Shown here: piece by piece, positions 37,201-48,500 of the stretch
How the letters are laid out: every line of letters begins with the position of its first letter
How positions within the stretch are numbered: position 1 is the stretch's first letter
From: Pterobdella sp. o SKG-2022
Lineage: Eukaryota > Annelida > Clitellata > Hirudinida > Piscicolidae
Direction: 5' to 3'
Length of the DNA: 64,000 nt
Assembly (NCBI GenBank): GCA_964035795.1
Contig: OZ038320.1
Location: 22,834,589 to 22,898,588 of the forward strand
Notes under the pieces: generated by a model
Database searches by the model: none
Told to the model about the DNA's origin: nothing
Seen by the model: the letters and a program-made list of their open reading frames with translations, nothing else
Position numbers and translations under genes: made by a program

Positions 37201-39192
37201 AATTACTTCTCAAAATCTTTTTGACAGAAAAAAAACAGACATATGGCTATTAAAATTCATTTCAGCTCACATACAATCACAAAATTATTGGCTCATCGAT
37301 TCAGGGAAAAAAATAAGAAAACAACCGAAGTTTTTTAAAGTTAACACTTGATTTTTAAAAAAAATATTGGCCTGTAAAAAAAATTTTATTTATTCATTAT
37401 TTGATTTTAATTTTTTATCAATTATAAAACAAACTTAGATCCTTTTGTGTCCCACAAAATTACTTGACCGTTTGTTAAGCCAGCCACAATAGAATTGGGG
37501 TCCTTGGGATTGTATGCCAAACACATGACAGGGTACTCTGGCTTCAAAACCAGCTCAGGCTTGTACGAAATTTCTTTGGTTGATAAATTAAAAGTATTTT
37601 GAAATACTAATTTTTTGAACCAATAATTTAAACACAATTTTTTTTTAACTTGAATACAAAGTTTACCGATATCCCACACATAACAATCGGCATGAGAAAC
37701 AGGATCTAATTGGGAACTTGGTAAAAATTCACTGAAATGTTTTGATAAAATTGATATTTTCATAAAAACCGTATTGTTAAAACATTCAATCAAAACCATT
37801 GAGTGATAAGTAATATTCAAAAAACTAAAGTTGTCTAAAGGACGTCGTTAATTTACAAAAACAAAAATAAATTTTTAGAAAAAAAATGCACTAATAAAAG
37901 TTTTTTCGTGTAGTGAATCCTCATTCAAGCAAAAGTAAAATATTTCACTTGTGCTTAGTTGAATCGTAGTGCGTAGAAGCGAACTTTTTCGGTCCATCAG
38001 TGTACCATGACACATGCGAAACAGGTCGACGCAAGTTTGATGCATCGCTTATTGCATCGTTCAAGTGATTGATGGATGGTTAAACAATAACTATCGGTAA
38101 TTTATGTATCTCGTGTTATATAAATAGAGATAAAGAGAAGTTTTTATATTCAGTTCAGGGGTTATTTTACTTTTTATTATTCAAACTGATTTCTTTTTGA
38201 AAATTAGTTTTGAAATTAATTAATAGTTATTGCCATTAAAGATGATCTTAATTATTAATTCGCCCACCTACCAGTACTGATTAAGGATTGTGAAATGAGG
38301 AGAGGGGATTTTGGGATAAGCTTGTTGGAAATACATTTCATAAATATCTAATGAGTTGTTTTGTTCTATGCATGACTCCACACTCTAATGGAAATTATAA
38401 ACAAAATTTCAAAAAAAATTGTTTTTAGTATCCGTTAACCATCTAAATTGAGCAATTGTGGTTTTAAAAATTGAGAACATAATATTAGTTTTAGAAAAAT
38501 ATGAAACCACACTAGTTTAATAAACTATTAATCAGTTTAATTTGTTTAAAAAAGTTAAAATTTGAGTTGCAGTGATTTACAATTTAAACATCCTGTTAAC
38601 AATTTTAATAAAAAAAGCTCTCATATAAAGTGTAGGATTGAAAAATTAAGTATTATGAAAATTCATATCAAACTTATATCAAATTTTGCGTTCACTTCAT
38701 TAAGCCTAATAATAATGTCAATAAGTAGATTCAGACAAGTTTTTACTTCATTTCAACCACAAACCTCCATCAAAAACTTCACTGATTCTTGATAACTCTC
38801 ATCTTTTTCAACTTTTTTACGACTTCTAGCTACTTGATCGGGATCTTTGTAGTTAACATCCTTAGGCCACCCTCCCTCCACATGATCCATACCCCTTGAT
38901 ACCATCTCTATAGTCTCTGTATTCACCTTATCGTCGGGGTATTTGAAGCATAGTAATAGCATCGTAACGAAAAAATTAAAGATATTTTTGTTTTATTTGT
39001 TGTTGCTACCTCGTGTTCAGAACGGTCCACACAACTCTGACAAGCGGTGTCCAAAAGATCCCTGTCGATAAACGTTTTGGATAGTCCTTCATCCGGAGGA
39101 ATTTCACACATTATAGTAGGAACTGTATCGGTAAAATTCTTGTGGTTTCCAAAACCAGATCTTAACTTGGTGTACACGTAGATTATATCCAT
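28219..39192 (-). CDS. DNAI2: Axonemal outer-arm dynein intermediate chain 2, 15 exons
   Basis: WD-repeat intermediate chain that attaches outer dynein arms to axonemal microtubules. My exons, 5' to 3' on the minus strand: 39192-39010, 38926-38765, 38384-38272, 38047-37949, 37731-37667, 37573-37431, 33029-32919, 32746-32624, 32224-32147, 31737-31633, 31523-31480, 30214-30079, 29819-29673, 29526-29443, 28365-28219. Every phase joins: 1740 nt, 579 residues plus stop, against about 605 in human. Conserved stretches appear in family order: start MDIIYVYTKLRSGFG, HVEGGWPKDVN, NNSLDIYEMYF, YVWDI, KPELVLKP, SWLQSKTGSDLFSAS, VLWWDVRKLSEPFE, PTRFMAGG, LLCNRKAK, VQRNPFF, FWSEDWKETSI, ACWSPIKPSTFFSS, DRETKRER, and an acidic/lysine-rich end with EEEFYERL. 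Intron 6 holds a LINE. No frame break was seen. The weakest choice is the exon 14 donor (29443, or 29452 with GTGATA). Confidence 0.95.
33300..36060 (-). mobile_element. Decayed non-LTR retrotransposon in DNAI2 intron 6
   Basis: A single-ORF LINE of about 2.7 kb, in the same orientation as its host gene. Its coding strand is A-rich, so the plus strand is strikingly T/G-rich compared with the rest of the intron. It carries an APE-type endonuclease followed by reverse transcriptase and a C-terminal region with FQRKHIRRLEIVHWPN, a module seen in many invertebrate endonuclease-RT elements. The clade is uncertain (RTE-like or a related APE group). The 3' UTR appears to reach about 33300. I could not fix target-site duplications or the exact 5' end. 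Confidence 0.88.
33415..36048 (-). pseudogene. LINE polyprotein: AP endonuclease plus reverse transcriptase, broken
   Basis: Endonuclease: ATG 36048, with FLQETK (catalytic Glu 44), NLYAPTN and WLIGGDFNSKNG (residues about 146-157). RT: LKTNKSPEEDNIF near 34680, ITSIDLSSAFDTT near 34300, GCPQEDALSP near 34110 (the usual PQG Gly is Glu), and YADD at 34003-34014. Breaks that I see: a frame change near 35430 (frames overlap at 35422-35437), one near 34520 in an A/G run, one at a T7 run near 34185, and a TAA at 33514. After the TAA the frame continues about 32 codons to the probable natural stop at 33415-33417. These lesions make it inactive. Confidence 0.88.
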
Positions 39193-41304
39193 CTTTTAAC
39201 AAGTTGTTCGTTTGACCAGTGTCACAAGCTAGATTCAGACCTTTTAATTGATTTGGATTTGTTAAACTGATTTTTAAAACGAAAACTCTAAAAATGTGAA
39301 AATATTATTCAAAAAACAATCAATCGAGTTTTCAGTAATAATAGTTCATAAATAGTAATTTTAGCATTAAAAATAATTTTTTTAATTTCAATAATATTTC
39401 CAAATATTTACCAGAAACTCTTATGAAAAACCCTATTAATAAAGAATGCCGATATGTCTAAACATCAAATAAAACACTGGAAAGTAATTCACGAAACATT
39501 GCCAAGGTAATAAAAACAAACATGAGAACTTGGCATGGGTCACCTGAATTATTTGGAAGGGAACAATTCATATAGTATTTTGAATGATTAATTAGCTTCT
39601 TTACAGTTTTTATTCAATCAATTAATATTACTTTATTGTTTATGTATAGATATGTGGATCTTTTCATTTTGTTTAAATCTTCTACTTTTTCTTGATAATT
39701 AGAATTGTTGATATATTTTAAGTTATAATCGAAATGATATAATGAATAAAACTTAGAAACAGTTTTCAAAAAATATTAATTTTTCTAGTATAGTTTTCAG
39801 AAAACTTTTGAGTAAATGGTTGAGTTTCAAAAACCAATTGCTTTCAAAGGATTTACAGTATCTATTGACACTAAAAACCCCTATTCGTCTAAAAATATCT
39901 CTGATACTCAAATGCATATTACTGTTTTAAAAAATATAACTAACTTATTTTGTTTAAATTATGAAAAATGATTATAAACACCATTTTTCAGTGAGACCAG
40001 GCTGAAACAGGCATTTTGACAAACTCACAAATCACAGCGAAATCATCAAAAAATAAAACTACTTATAAAACATCAAACACATGTCAAGTGGTGTTTGATA
40101 GTGATAGTTTAAAATAGATGCAATTCAATAATGGAAACTAATATTTTACAATTTTATTTTTCTTTCACATTCCAGCTTTTTGAAATCATCGTAAGTTTTT
40201 GTTGAATTGAAACTTACTTTTTTGAGCTTTTCATCAAGTTTCGCTGACCAAAATGTTCAATTTGATTGTGTTTGCTGAATTTTTTTACTTTTATATTTTA
40301 TTGTCGGTTTATCGAAAATTTTGAATAAAAACTTTTGTGTTTATGATATTAGTTTGAGTCATGCATTATTTATTGTTATTCCAGTTTTCAAGTTGTGTAT
40401 AATTTTAATCACGGTTTATTTCAATTTTTTGAAGTTGGTTTTTCAACCCAAATATTTCGAAGTTTTATAATAATAAGAAAATAAAATAGTAGAAAATTGT
40501 TTAGATTCAAATTTTTAAATATTGAATGAAAAATAATTTTCCACGTTCTGTTTTGTAACGTTCAAAACCTTCTATACAAATCCAAATGATAGCAAACACA
40601 CTACGGAGCAGATGCTGACTGTCGTTCCGGTAACTTCAGGTAATTATTTCAGAGCTATACCTTTTGGCCAATACAGGTCAAAAAAATGAACAAGATTAAA
40701 AACTAATCAATATTATTTTCTACATCAACCCTATTCTCACAGTTTGCTACTCCATAAAATCAACTGCATTATACAGTGCTAAGTGAAAGTCAAACCAGAA
40801 TCGTGCTAATAACAATGATTAGCTAGCATTTAAAAAGAATAAATAGTAATAAAAATAAAAAGTTTGATGTTTCAAACTAAACTATAATTCAATTGACCGC
40901 AAAATGTTTTCCTATATTGGTTAAAGGGACAAAATTAAAACCCTAAATAACGGAAAAGATAAAAAAAAACAAAAAAGTTGTGAAAACTTATTTAACCACG
41001 CAAGCACATGCATCATTTTAAACTTGTGTTAAATAATTGGATTTATATGACTAAATACTGAATCAAATATTGAAAATCTATGGTTAAAAAAATTTAAAAA
41101 ATGATTATACAAAATTGAAGTTTGTTTATGGAAGTTTAGACAGTGGTTATGCGAATATTTTTATAAATGACATATGGGAATCTACGAGCTTAAAGATTAA
41201 CTCAGAACTGAATAAGAAATAATGAAAAAAGTAAATAAGATTTCAAATAAAAACTGTGAAAGCTTCAGGCAAAGCTCAAATGGATAGCTCCATTAATAGT
41301 TCTC
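39193..41304. other. Spacer upstream of DNAI2, one coding-like island
   Basis: It should contain the DNAI2 promoter, but I see no site worth naming. At about 40555-40690 the plus strand has a short open frame with TEQMLTVVPVTSGNYFRAIP and balanced base use. It lacks a clear acceptor or donor, so I do not call a gene. The remainder is plain AT-rich sequence. Confidence 0.35.
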
Positions 41305-41310
41305 TTTATT
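41305..41310 (-). terminator. AATAAA poly(A) signal candidate
   Basis: AATAAA on the minus strand, 33 bases after the stop codon of the terminal exon at 41343-41471. The spacing is plausible for a 3' end. Confidence 0.4.
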
Positions 41311-41342
41311 TCTATCTTCAATGAATCTCTAATGAAATCAAA

Positions 41343-41471
41343 TCAGCTTCCATCATCATATGTACATGAATTAAAAATTCCATATGTTTTTGTTATACAG
41401 AGCATATCTTCACACTTAGTAGCGCCTGGGAACCTTTTAATAGCACAACCAAACCTATAATTAAGATCAAC
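41343..41471 (-). CDS. Terminal exon of an unidentified minus-strand gene, Cys-containing
   Basis: After an acceptor (ATCACTAG) at 41472, 42 codons run to TGA at 41343-41345, with AATAAA just downstream. The peptide begins VDLNYRFGCAIKRFPG, continues with TKCEDMLCITKTYG, and ends FNSCTYDDGS. It has four cysteines spaced 10, 5 and 11 residues apart. Codon use is balanced (GGC, CTC, TGC), unlike the surrounding spacer. I do not recognise a family. A small secreted cysteine-rich protein, or the tail of a larger extracellular one, is possible. It sits between DNAI2 and CLC on the same strand. The exon at 42866-42931 might be its 5' part, but that is a guess. Confidence 0.45.
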   Translation of the reverse strand, partial: VDLNYRFGCAIKRFPGATKCEDMLCITKTYGIFNSCTYDDGS

Positions 41472-42865
41472 CTAGTGATCGACTATCATAGTAAAGCGTT
41501 ATTGATACGATAATTTTCATCCTTATTGTATCAAAATTGTAATAATCTGTTTTTATCTTTAGAGAAAAGTGGTATACTTTTTTATACCATCTTTTTAAAT
41601 AAAAACATAATTTTTGTGGTATCTTCATGCGGGGACTCGATTCAACAAACCTTGTTATGTTCAACTATTAAATTCAAAAAAAGTGCATACAAAATTTTGA
41701 TCAAAATTATTTTTGTTTTAATTTTAATTCGAATCGAGTAAATGAAAATATATATGAAATATTTTTAATAAGAACTCGATTATTTGAGCATTATTATAAG
41801 CAAAAAACTCGTATATAAATAAGTACTTCAAAAAATTTAAATTATTCGAAACCTTTGCACATAAAGCAAAAGAAAAATTTAATTTAAAATTTGAAAAATA
41901 TAGATTTATTCGTCAAATTATTAAAAATCGTTCAAATCAAAAAATAACAAAATGAAATTCAATGTTCAAGCGATATTTATAAAGTCAAGATACCTTTCAA
42001 AGCAGTCAATAAAAATGTCACAGATTCTTTTAAGAAAATTAAAAAAGTTCCACAACATTTTTTTCTTCATTTTAATATAAAACTTATTATTCAACCGTTG
42101 TTCTTGAAACAACAAATGAATTTGTTCATTTTGATTTTTGAGTTGAATCAACATGAATTTTTCATTCTATGTTCAAGTTCTGATACTTTGCATTTCAAAC
42201 CGGCAGCTTCCGTATTGAAATGAACACAAAAATATTTAATCAAACTGAGAAGTTATAAAAATTTTTGTTTATGTAATTCTTTGAAAAAATTAAATAATAA
42301 ATAGTTCCAGATTCGAGTTTGGTTTCAGATTCCGCAAGCTTGGTTATATTGTGATCTTCCTCTCATAAGTCTCACTAATTTCCATTGAAAAATGCCAAAG
42401 TTAGAACAGAACTTTGAATTGGGATAATTTTGTTTTATAGAGTATTACTCTATGTATGAAGTTTAACATGAAATATATCAAAAAGCTTTGTGTCAATATA
42501 AATTTCAGACTCAATTTTGTTTTCGCTTCCAAGTTTTTAAAGCCTATAATTCGCGTAGAATAAATTTCTTTTGAAACATGAAAATATGTAAAAATATGTG
42601 AAACGGAGTCCTACTAGAACTAGCAAAAAAAAGAGTACTACAAAGACAGATGATTTCAATTGTTGATCCAAAACTAATATTTAGAAATTATTTTCATAGT
42701 TGATAATTTTGCGAATATTTTCACAGTTAATTAAAAAGCATTGTTACTCTGTATTAACTAACGACTAGGTGTGATCTAAACTTACTGCCCTATAAATATT
42801 TTTCAAAAATGGAATCTTTATTTTTACTCATCAATTCAAAAATCCAAGGTTTCTCTCATCTACAC

Positions 42866-42931
42866 AAACTCAATATGATCAGTTGAATAATCAACCCCCC
42901 ACGTACGACCATTAGAATTTATCGTCTCCAT
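42866..42931 (-). CDS. Weak candidate first coding exon
   Basis: ATG at 42931 opens METINSNGRTWGVDYST, then DHIEF, up to a weak donor (TTT|GTGTAG) at 42865. It is 22 codons, phase 0, with balanced base use. It would be upstream of the terminal exon at 41343-41471 on the same strand. No family was recognised and no middle exon identified. Confidence 0.2.
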
Positions 42932-43670
42932 TCACCTGTGTGGTAGGATTGTAATGCTTTCACTAATTGTGTGAACTATGGTAATGTCATCGAAGCTTTT
43001 TAACGGTTAATTTTATATCAATTTAAAACTACAAGGAAAATCAGAAGAACTTCAATAAATTTGTGGATTTTTCTAAGCTTGGAGAACATTTTTTTTATTT
43101 TATTTATATTATCAAAATGTTTCAAAATTCACAATATATGCTCAAATTCGATTTGTCAAATTTGAAATTTATGATTGCGATTATGTTTTCGATCAAAATT
43201 CTCCGTTAAAATGACCACATATCAAGCTTCTGATGATTATATTATAACAGCTTCGAAATTTTCTACTCATTCGACTAAAAGATCTTTTTCAGCTTTTTCA
43301 AACGATTCATTTCCTAATTAAGTATAAATTGTAACGAAACACATATTCACCACGATGCTCAATTCAACTATAGCTTACAAAGATCAATATCACACTTATA
43401 AAAGATTATCAAAAACAGTTTTAACTTTAAAGAAAAATCAATTAAATCGAAAGTTAACAAAAATGTGAATACATAAAGTGTTTCACTATATTTTACTCAA
43501 GCTTATAAAAGGGGACTGTTGATTGTTTTAAACTTGAACAGATGTTTCATCATGACGTATATGGAAAATTTATTCCAATATGGTATTAAAATGTGCTTAC
43601 GTTTATTTTCAACTTATTCAATTGAAAATATAACTTTTTGGTTTGAATGTATTAATATCATCAAAACCAG

Positions 43671-43746
43671 GAAATCCAAGTTGGCAATTGGGAGTTTTCA
43701 TTCTGTTGGTGATGCTGGTTGGATTTCTACTGATGACTCTGACTTG
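43671..43746 (+). CDS. Weak candidate internal exon, plus strand
   Basis: It is bounded by an acceptor (CAAAACCAG) and a full-consensus donor (TTG|GTAAGT). The open frame reads KSKLAIGSFHSVGDAG, then WISTDDSDL. I recognise no family and found no partner exon, so it may be a chance pairing of splice-like sites. Confidence 0.2.
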
Positions 43747-45559
43747 GTAAGTTATTTTTCGAAATAAAAAATTTTTTACTGTTTAAAAATGGAATATTTA
43801 TGGTTGAATTAATGTTTATAAAAATTGATTCATAGTTTTACTTTTGTGTTGAAACTTTGTTACTAATTTTTATGAGTTTTGTTGCTACAAATTGAGAGTT
43901 TAAAATTTATTTAAAAAATGAATTTCAATAAATTTATTTCGAAATTCTTCATCTATGAGTTGAAACAAAAAAAAATTGTTCAACATAGATAACATGTTTT
44001 TTTAGAGACATTGTGTGTGTCTTTTTTCCAACATTTTTTCATTTTATTCGTCAAGGATGAAGATTTTTACAGATTATCTGTGAAAGTTAACATTCATGAC
44101 GAATAAGATATTTCTAAAAAGTGAGCGTACCCTATAGAACTGGCTGTTTTTTTAAACCATTAGTCAATTAAAGATAACTATTGTTTCAAAATAACTTCAT
44201 AAAATGAGGAAAATTTCTGATCATTTTTTATTAATAATCATTGTGACATCTTGTATTTCAAGGTTGTTTTGCAGCAGGAAAAGTTCTAAATATAGGGCTG
44301 TTGATGACACATTGAAACCATAAAGTGCCAAGTGTTTGAAAATATTTCTTGTGTAGGTTGTTTTTCAGATCCAGTAGACATTGACTTGATATTTCACATC
44401 ATACTCTTATTAGCTTTACCTCCAATAAAACTACGATATATTAAAGATTTAAATTAAATTTTACCAAATAATTGTAATATTTCTAAAAAATCAAAAATTA
44501 ATTCAAAACGAATATTTTTAAACAATTAAAACCACAAAGGTTCTTACATATACATATATTTCAAATAATAGGCTTTTCGATATAAAGTCGATAGCATCAC
44601 AGGTTATCAAAAGCCGCATCATCAATTTGAATGAATTAATGCTAATATCCATTTAAACAAAAAGGTTCGGTATTCAAAAAATGCACTAAATTGAGTGTTT
44701 AGATTTTTTCGAGCTAAAGTAACAAATAAAATAAGATTAAACATTAATTATTGCTGCTACATAGTACGAAGCAGTCTATTAACATTGTGACATTTTTCTT
44801 TACGTATTCGAAACTTTCAGCTGTTTAAAAGAGCTTCATGATTTTGAATAAAAATACTGTTTCATTTTGTTTTATCTAGTTAAACTGAACTTTTAAAAGA
44901 TAAGATAATTTTTAATATTTGAGAAAAGCTCTTCTGTTTGTATGATGCAAGAAGGGAAAGATTCTTTGCTCAGTATCCTTGGTTAGCAAAAATAATTATG
45001 ACTTTGGTACTTTTTTGGTGAAGAACATGTGAAAAATTTTTATACCTAATTTGATCTTCTCAATTATATTTAATCATAAGCTTTTAAGTGAAATTATACA
45101 GAAAAGTTTCAAAATAAACTTTAATAAAAAATATCTTTCAAAAAAATATCTTCAAAATATAATAAATTAAAATTCTTCTTAAGTTAACTATCTTCAGTAA
45201 AACAAAACAAATATATCCAAAAGGCATAGTTTCAAACAACTCAATTGTATGATAAGTTGTATGAAGGCGGATGGAATGGTTCTAGAGAAATTTTGTTCAA
45301 ATGATATTCAGCTTTAAAAGCTAAAACATTGTTTTATAGTATAATCACTTAACATAATACAAAATTATGAAAAAATTTTAGAAAAACTTTGAATATTGTT
45401 CAATACAGAGGTGATTGGTGGCAAATCAGCACGTTCCATTGCAAATTAATCAATAAGAAAAATAAAATTGAATGGTTCCAAATGGAAGGAACTTTTCTCA
45501 AAAACGAAAAAATTAAAAAAAAACACTGCTTCAGGTTGGAGATTCATTTTTGTTTAAAA

Positions 45560-48500
45560 CTAATTGCCTCTTTTCTTCATTTTGTATTCATTGAGTTTTT
45601 CTTGCATTTTTTTCTTGATGTCATTTTCATCTTCGATCACAATAGTAGGAATGACATTCAAACTATGCAGAGGGGTCACTTTTTCATTCCTATTCAAGGC
45701 TTTTTCATCATTATTGTTCATATCAATTTCATCACTTGTTTCAGAATAACGAATCTTTTTATCATCGGTAATAGACTGATCTTCTTCTGTTATGGTTTCC
45801 ATTGTTTTCTTTATTCTGGTAACTGCTGGCAACTCAATCACCACATCATCTCCATCTTTGTCTCCATCTGAAGGCATTACTAAGGTTCCCAAGATACTAC
45901 CTTCTTCGATTGAGAATTTCCTGGACATTCGTCGACCACCCATCCTTTCGTGCGAAAAACCTGGAATGCTCAAGTAATTGGAGCTCCCACTCACTTCTGG
46001 AATTTCTTGTCCAATCAATTTCTCTAATTTTTCCTAATCAAAAAAGTGAAAAAGTTTAAATTTGTAAATATTGCATTAAACAAATTGATAAATACTTGTA
46101 TGTGGAATTGCATGAGATCTTTCCTTGTGATAATTCCAACGGGTTTGTTTCGGTTGTCTATAACCAACAATTGTCTCAGACCCATCATCCTGAACAAACG
46201 GTAAGTTCTCAAAAGTGAGAAGTTTTGGTCAACTTTCGTTACCGACATGCTGACGAACAAATCCTATAAAAGTTTCGATTAACAATTTTTAGTGAGTTAT
46301 ACTTTAAGTTTTAAAAGTAAATGTTATTTACCAAGTTAATTTTAGTGTTGTAATCTCGTTTCATGGTATAAGATTTGAGAACTTCTATCACCCTTGGCAG
46401 ATTAGTCACTGAATGACTTTCCAACTATTGTGAATATTAATTTTTTTAGTATCACCAAATTTTTGAATAAAACAAACAAAAATATTTATCTTAGAGATTT
46501 TTGAATTTTAGCTGATTATTATTTATAAGTTTAAAAACATACATCTTCATATGGGATTTTAGGTTCAATGATATGGCCTAAGTTGTCATTCTCGTGGAAG
46601 ACTTTATAAACTTCATCGTTACACAAAATAGAATACAACTCATTCCTTGAAGTTTTATGAGGTTTAAATTAGAATTTAATGGTTTTTTAAAAAATATTAT
46701 ATGCTTCTACTATTTATTTAAATTGCTTAAAAATTTCTTAATTTTGAAATTTGAAAGCTTTCACCTTGTGATGGTTCCATGAACTACCTCAAAATTCGCT
46801 TCTTCATCAAATTTAACCACGGGAAAAGAACTGTGTTTTGTATCCAATAGCATTTGAGACACCTATCCAATGTGTTTTCCATTTGTACAATACTATATGA
46901 AATTTATAATATGAATAAGCTTGCCCAAATAAACTGGTGAACTTTTCAAAATTGTCCCAATTTAAAAACTATCATTTCATACAAGCCAAACAGTTTTTAT
47001 ATTTTAAAAATTAATTTTTTTTCTAACCTTGTGGACACTAACAGTAGACTCAATGCTAATAACTGGCATAGCCATGACATCCCTTGCTCTCCATAACTCC
47101 ATATTCGAACTGTTTGTGTAAGATTCATGAATAAACACACAATATTTTCAACCATTTTATAAAAAATAAATGTTTCACAGTTTTCCTTGAATAACAATCT
47201 GGGGATCACTGTCAAGAAAAGGAAGAGATTTTCCTTCAAGCTGATACTTATAGAGAGGTTTTGAAAGTTTATTCGCTATAGATTTTGACACAAAAATCGC
47301 TATGAGAACTGGTACTACAAGATTTATATCTCCAACCATTTCAATCTTGAAATTTAAAACCATATTTTATTTAGGGTTTCAATTAAGCAATAGACTACAT
47401 AGCAAACAATACAAACCACTATGACAGTAGAGGCAACTTCTAATCTGTTAACCCCACTCAAAAGTGCAGCAGCTCCTACTGCAGCAATGACTCCTGGGTC
47501 TATCCACTTGAACATCTCAAGAGGTATGATAAATCCTATTGCTGACCTATGAGCATAAATAAGACCCACTCCTAGAGCTCTTCCTATCAAACTCCCTGAA
47601 ATGCTGTTGAAAAAAGAATTTTATTTAGAAAATTATTGTTAAGTATGATTCACTTATTAAGATAAAAAGTATATATTACACAAATTTATCTTATTAAACA
47701 TCTTACGAAACACTAACAGAACCGGGACAAAGATTCCACCGGCTATAGCACTAGAAGAAGTCCATATAGTAAGAAGAAAGTAAATAACAAACGAAGCCAG
47801 ACAAACAGAATAATCCAAAGCATAATAACTTTGTCTAGACCATAATTTGTCCAGATAAGAAGTCCCCCCTCCTTGTATTAGTGTCGCCACTTGTTTGGAT
47901 GAATTATTGAACTTTAATTCATAGAGTTAGATTCGAATTTGACTTATATTAATTGAATTAATATTAACCAACTTCAATGTATTGAATAAGAAAATTTAAA
48001 GTTTAACTTTTCATACTTGGATTAAGATAAGACGCATTGTTTTTCGACTCACAATTCACATAACTGATAAAATCAATTTTTCCCAAAAGGTTCACCCTTT
48101 AATAGGCATATAAACGCTGTTTAACTTGAATTATTCAATTAATTTGAAAGATCATTTACGTTTCAGTTTTGTTTTCAGTTCCTTGTCTTAGCCATTGCTC
48201 ACTCTTGCAAGAAAATCCCAAAGGCAGAAATACTGTGTACATCGTCATGATCACCTTTGAAGTAAAATATTGAATATAAACTTTCAAATAATTTTCATTT
48301 TTTTTAAATATGGTTAGATAATTTCGATAAACGACTGATTGTAAAAAGCCCGAGTAAAAGAATTGACGTTGGCATATTCACAAGATGAAAATATTCAACA
48401 AATTTTTTACGTCGATTTATTGAAGAATTTTAGTAAATTTATTGAACAAAAAACAGCTATAATAAATGTACTTAAATTCCTTCATAAATCTACGTAAAAA

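Larger units (their letters stand above)
41472..45559. other. Spacer between CLC and the unidentified gene
   Basis: Mostly AT-rich, with the two weak exon candidates listed separately (42866-42931 minus, 43671-43746 plus). A minus-strand stretch near 42330-42400 has a charged frame (ITKLAESETKLESGTIY) without a donor. No other feature was recognised. Confidence 0.4.

Noticed and set aside
37145..37351. Plus-strand frame inside DNAI2 intron 6
   Set aside because: There is no recognisable motif, and it lies antisense within an intron that also holds a LINE. Most likely chance or repeat remains.
45389..45977. Plus-strand frames opposite the last CLC exon
   Set aside because: They are antisense shadows of the long, well-supported CLC terminal exon.
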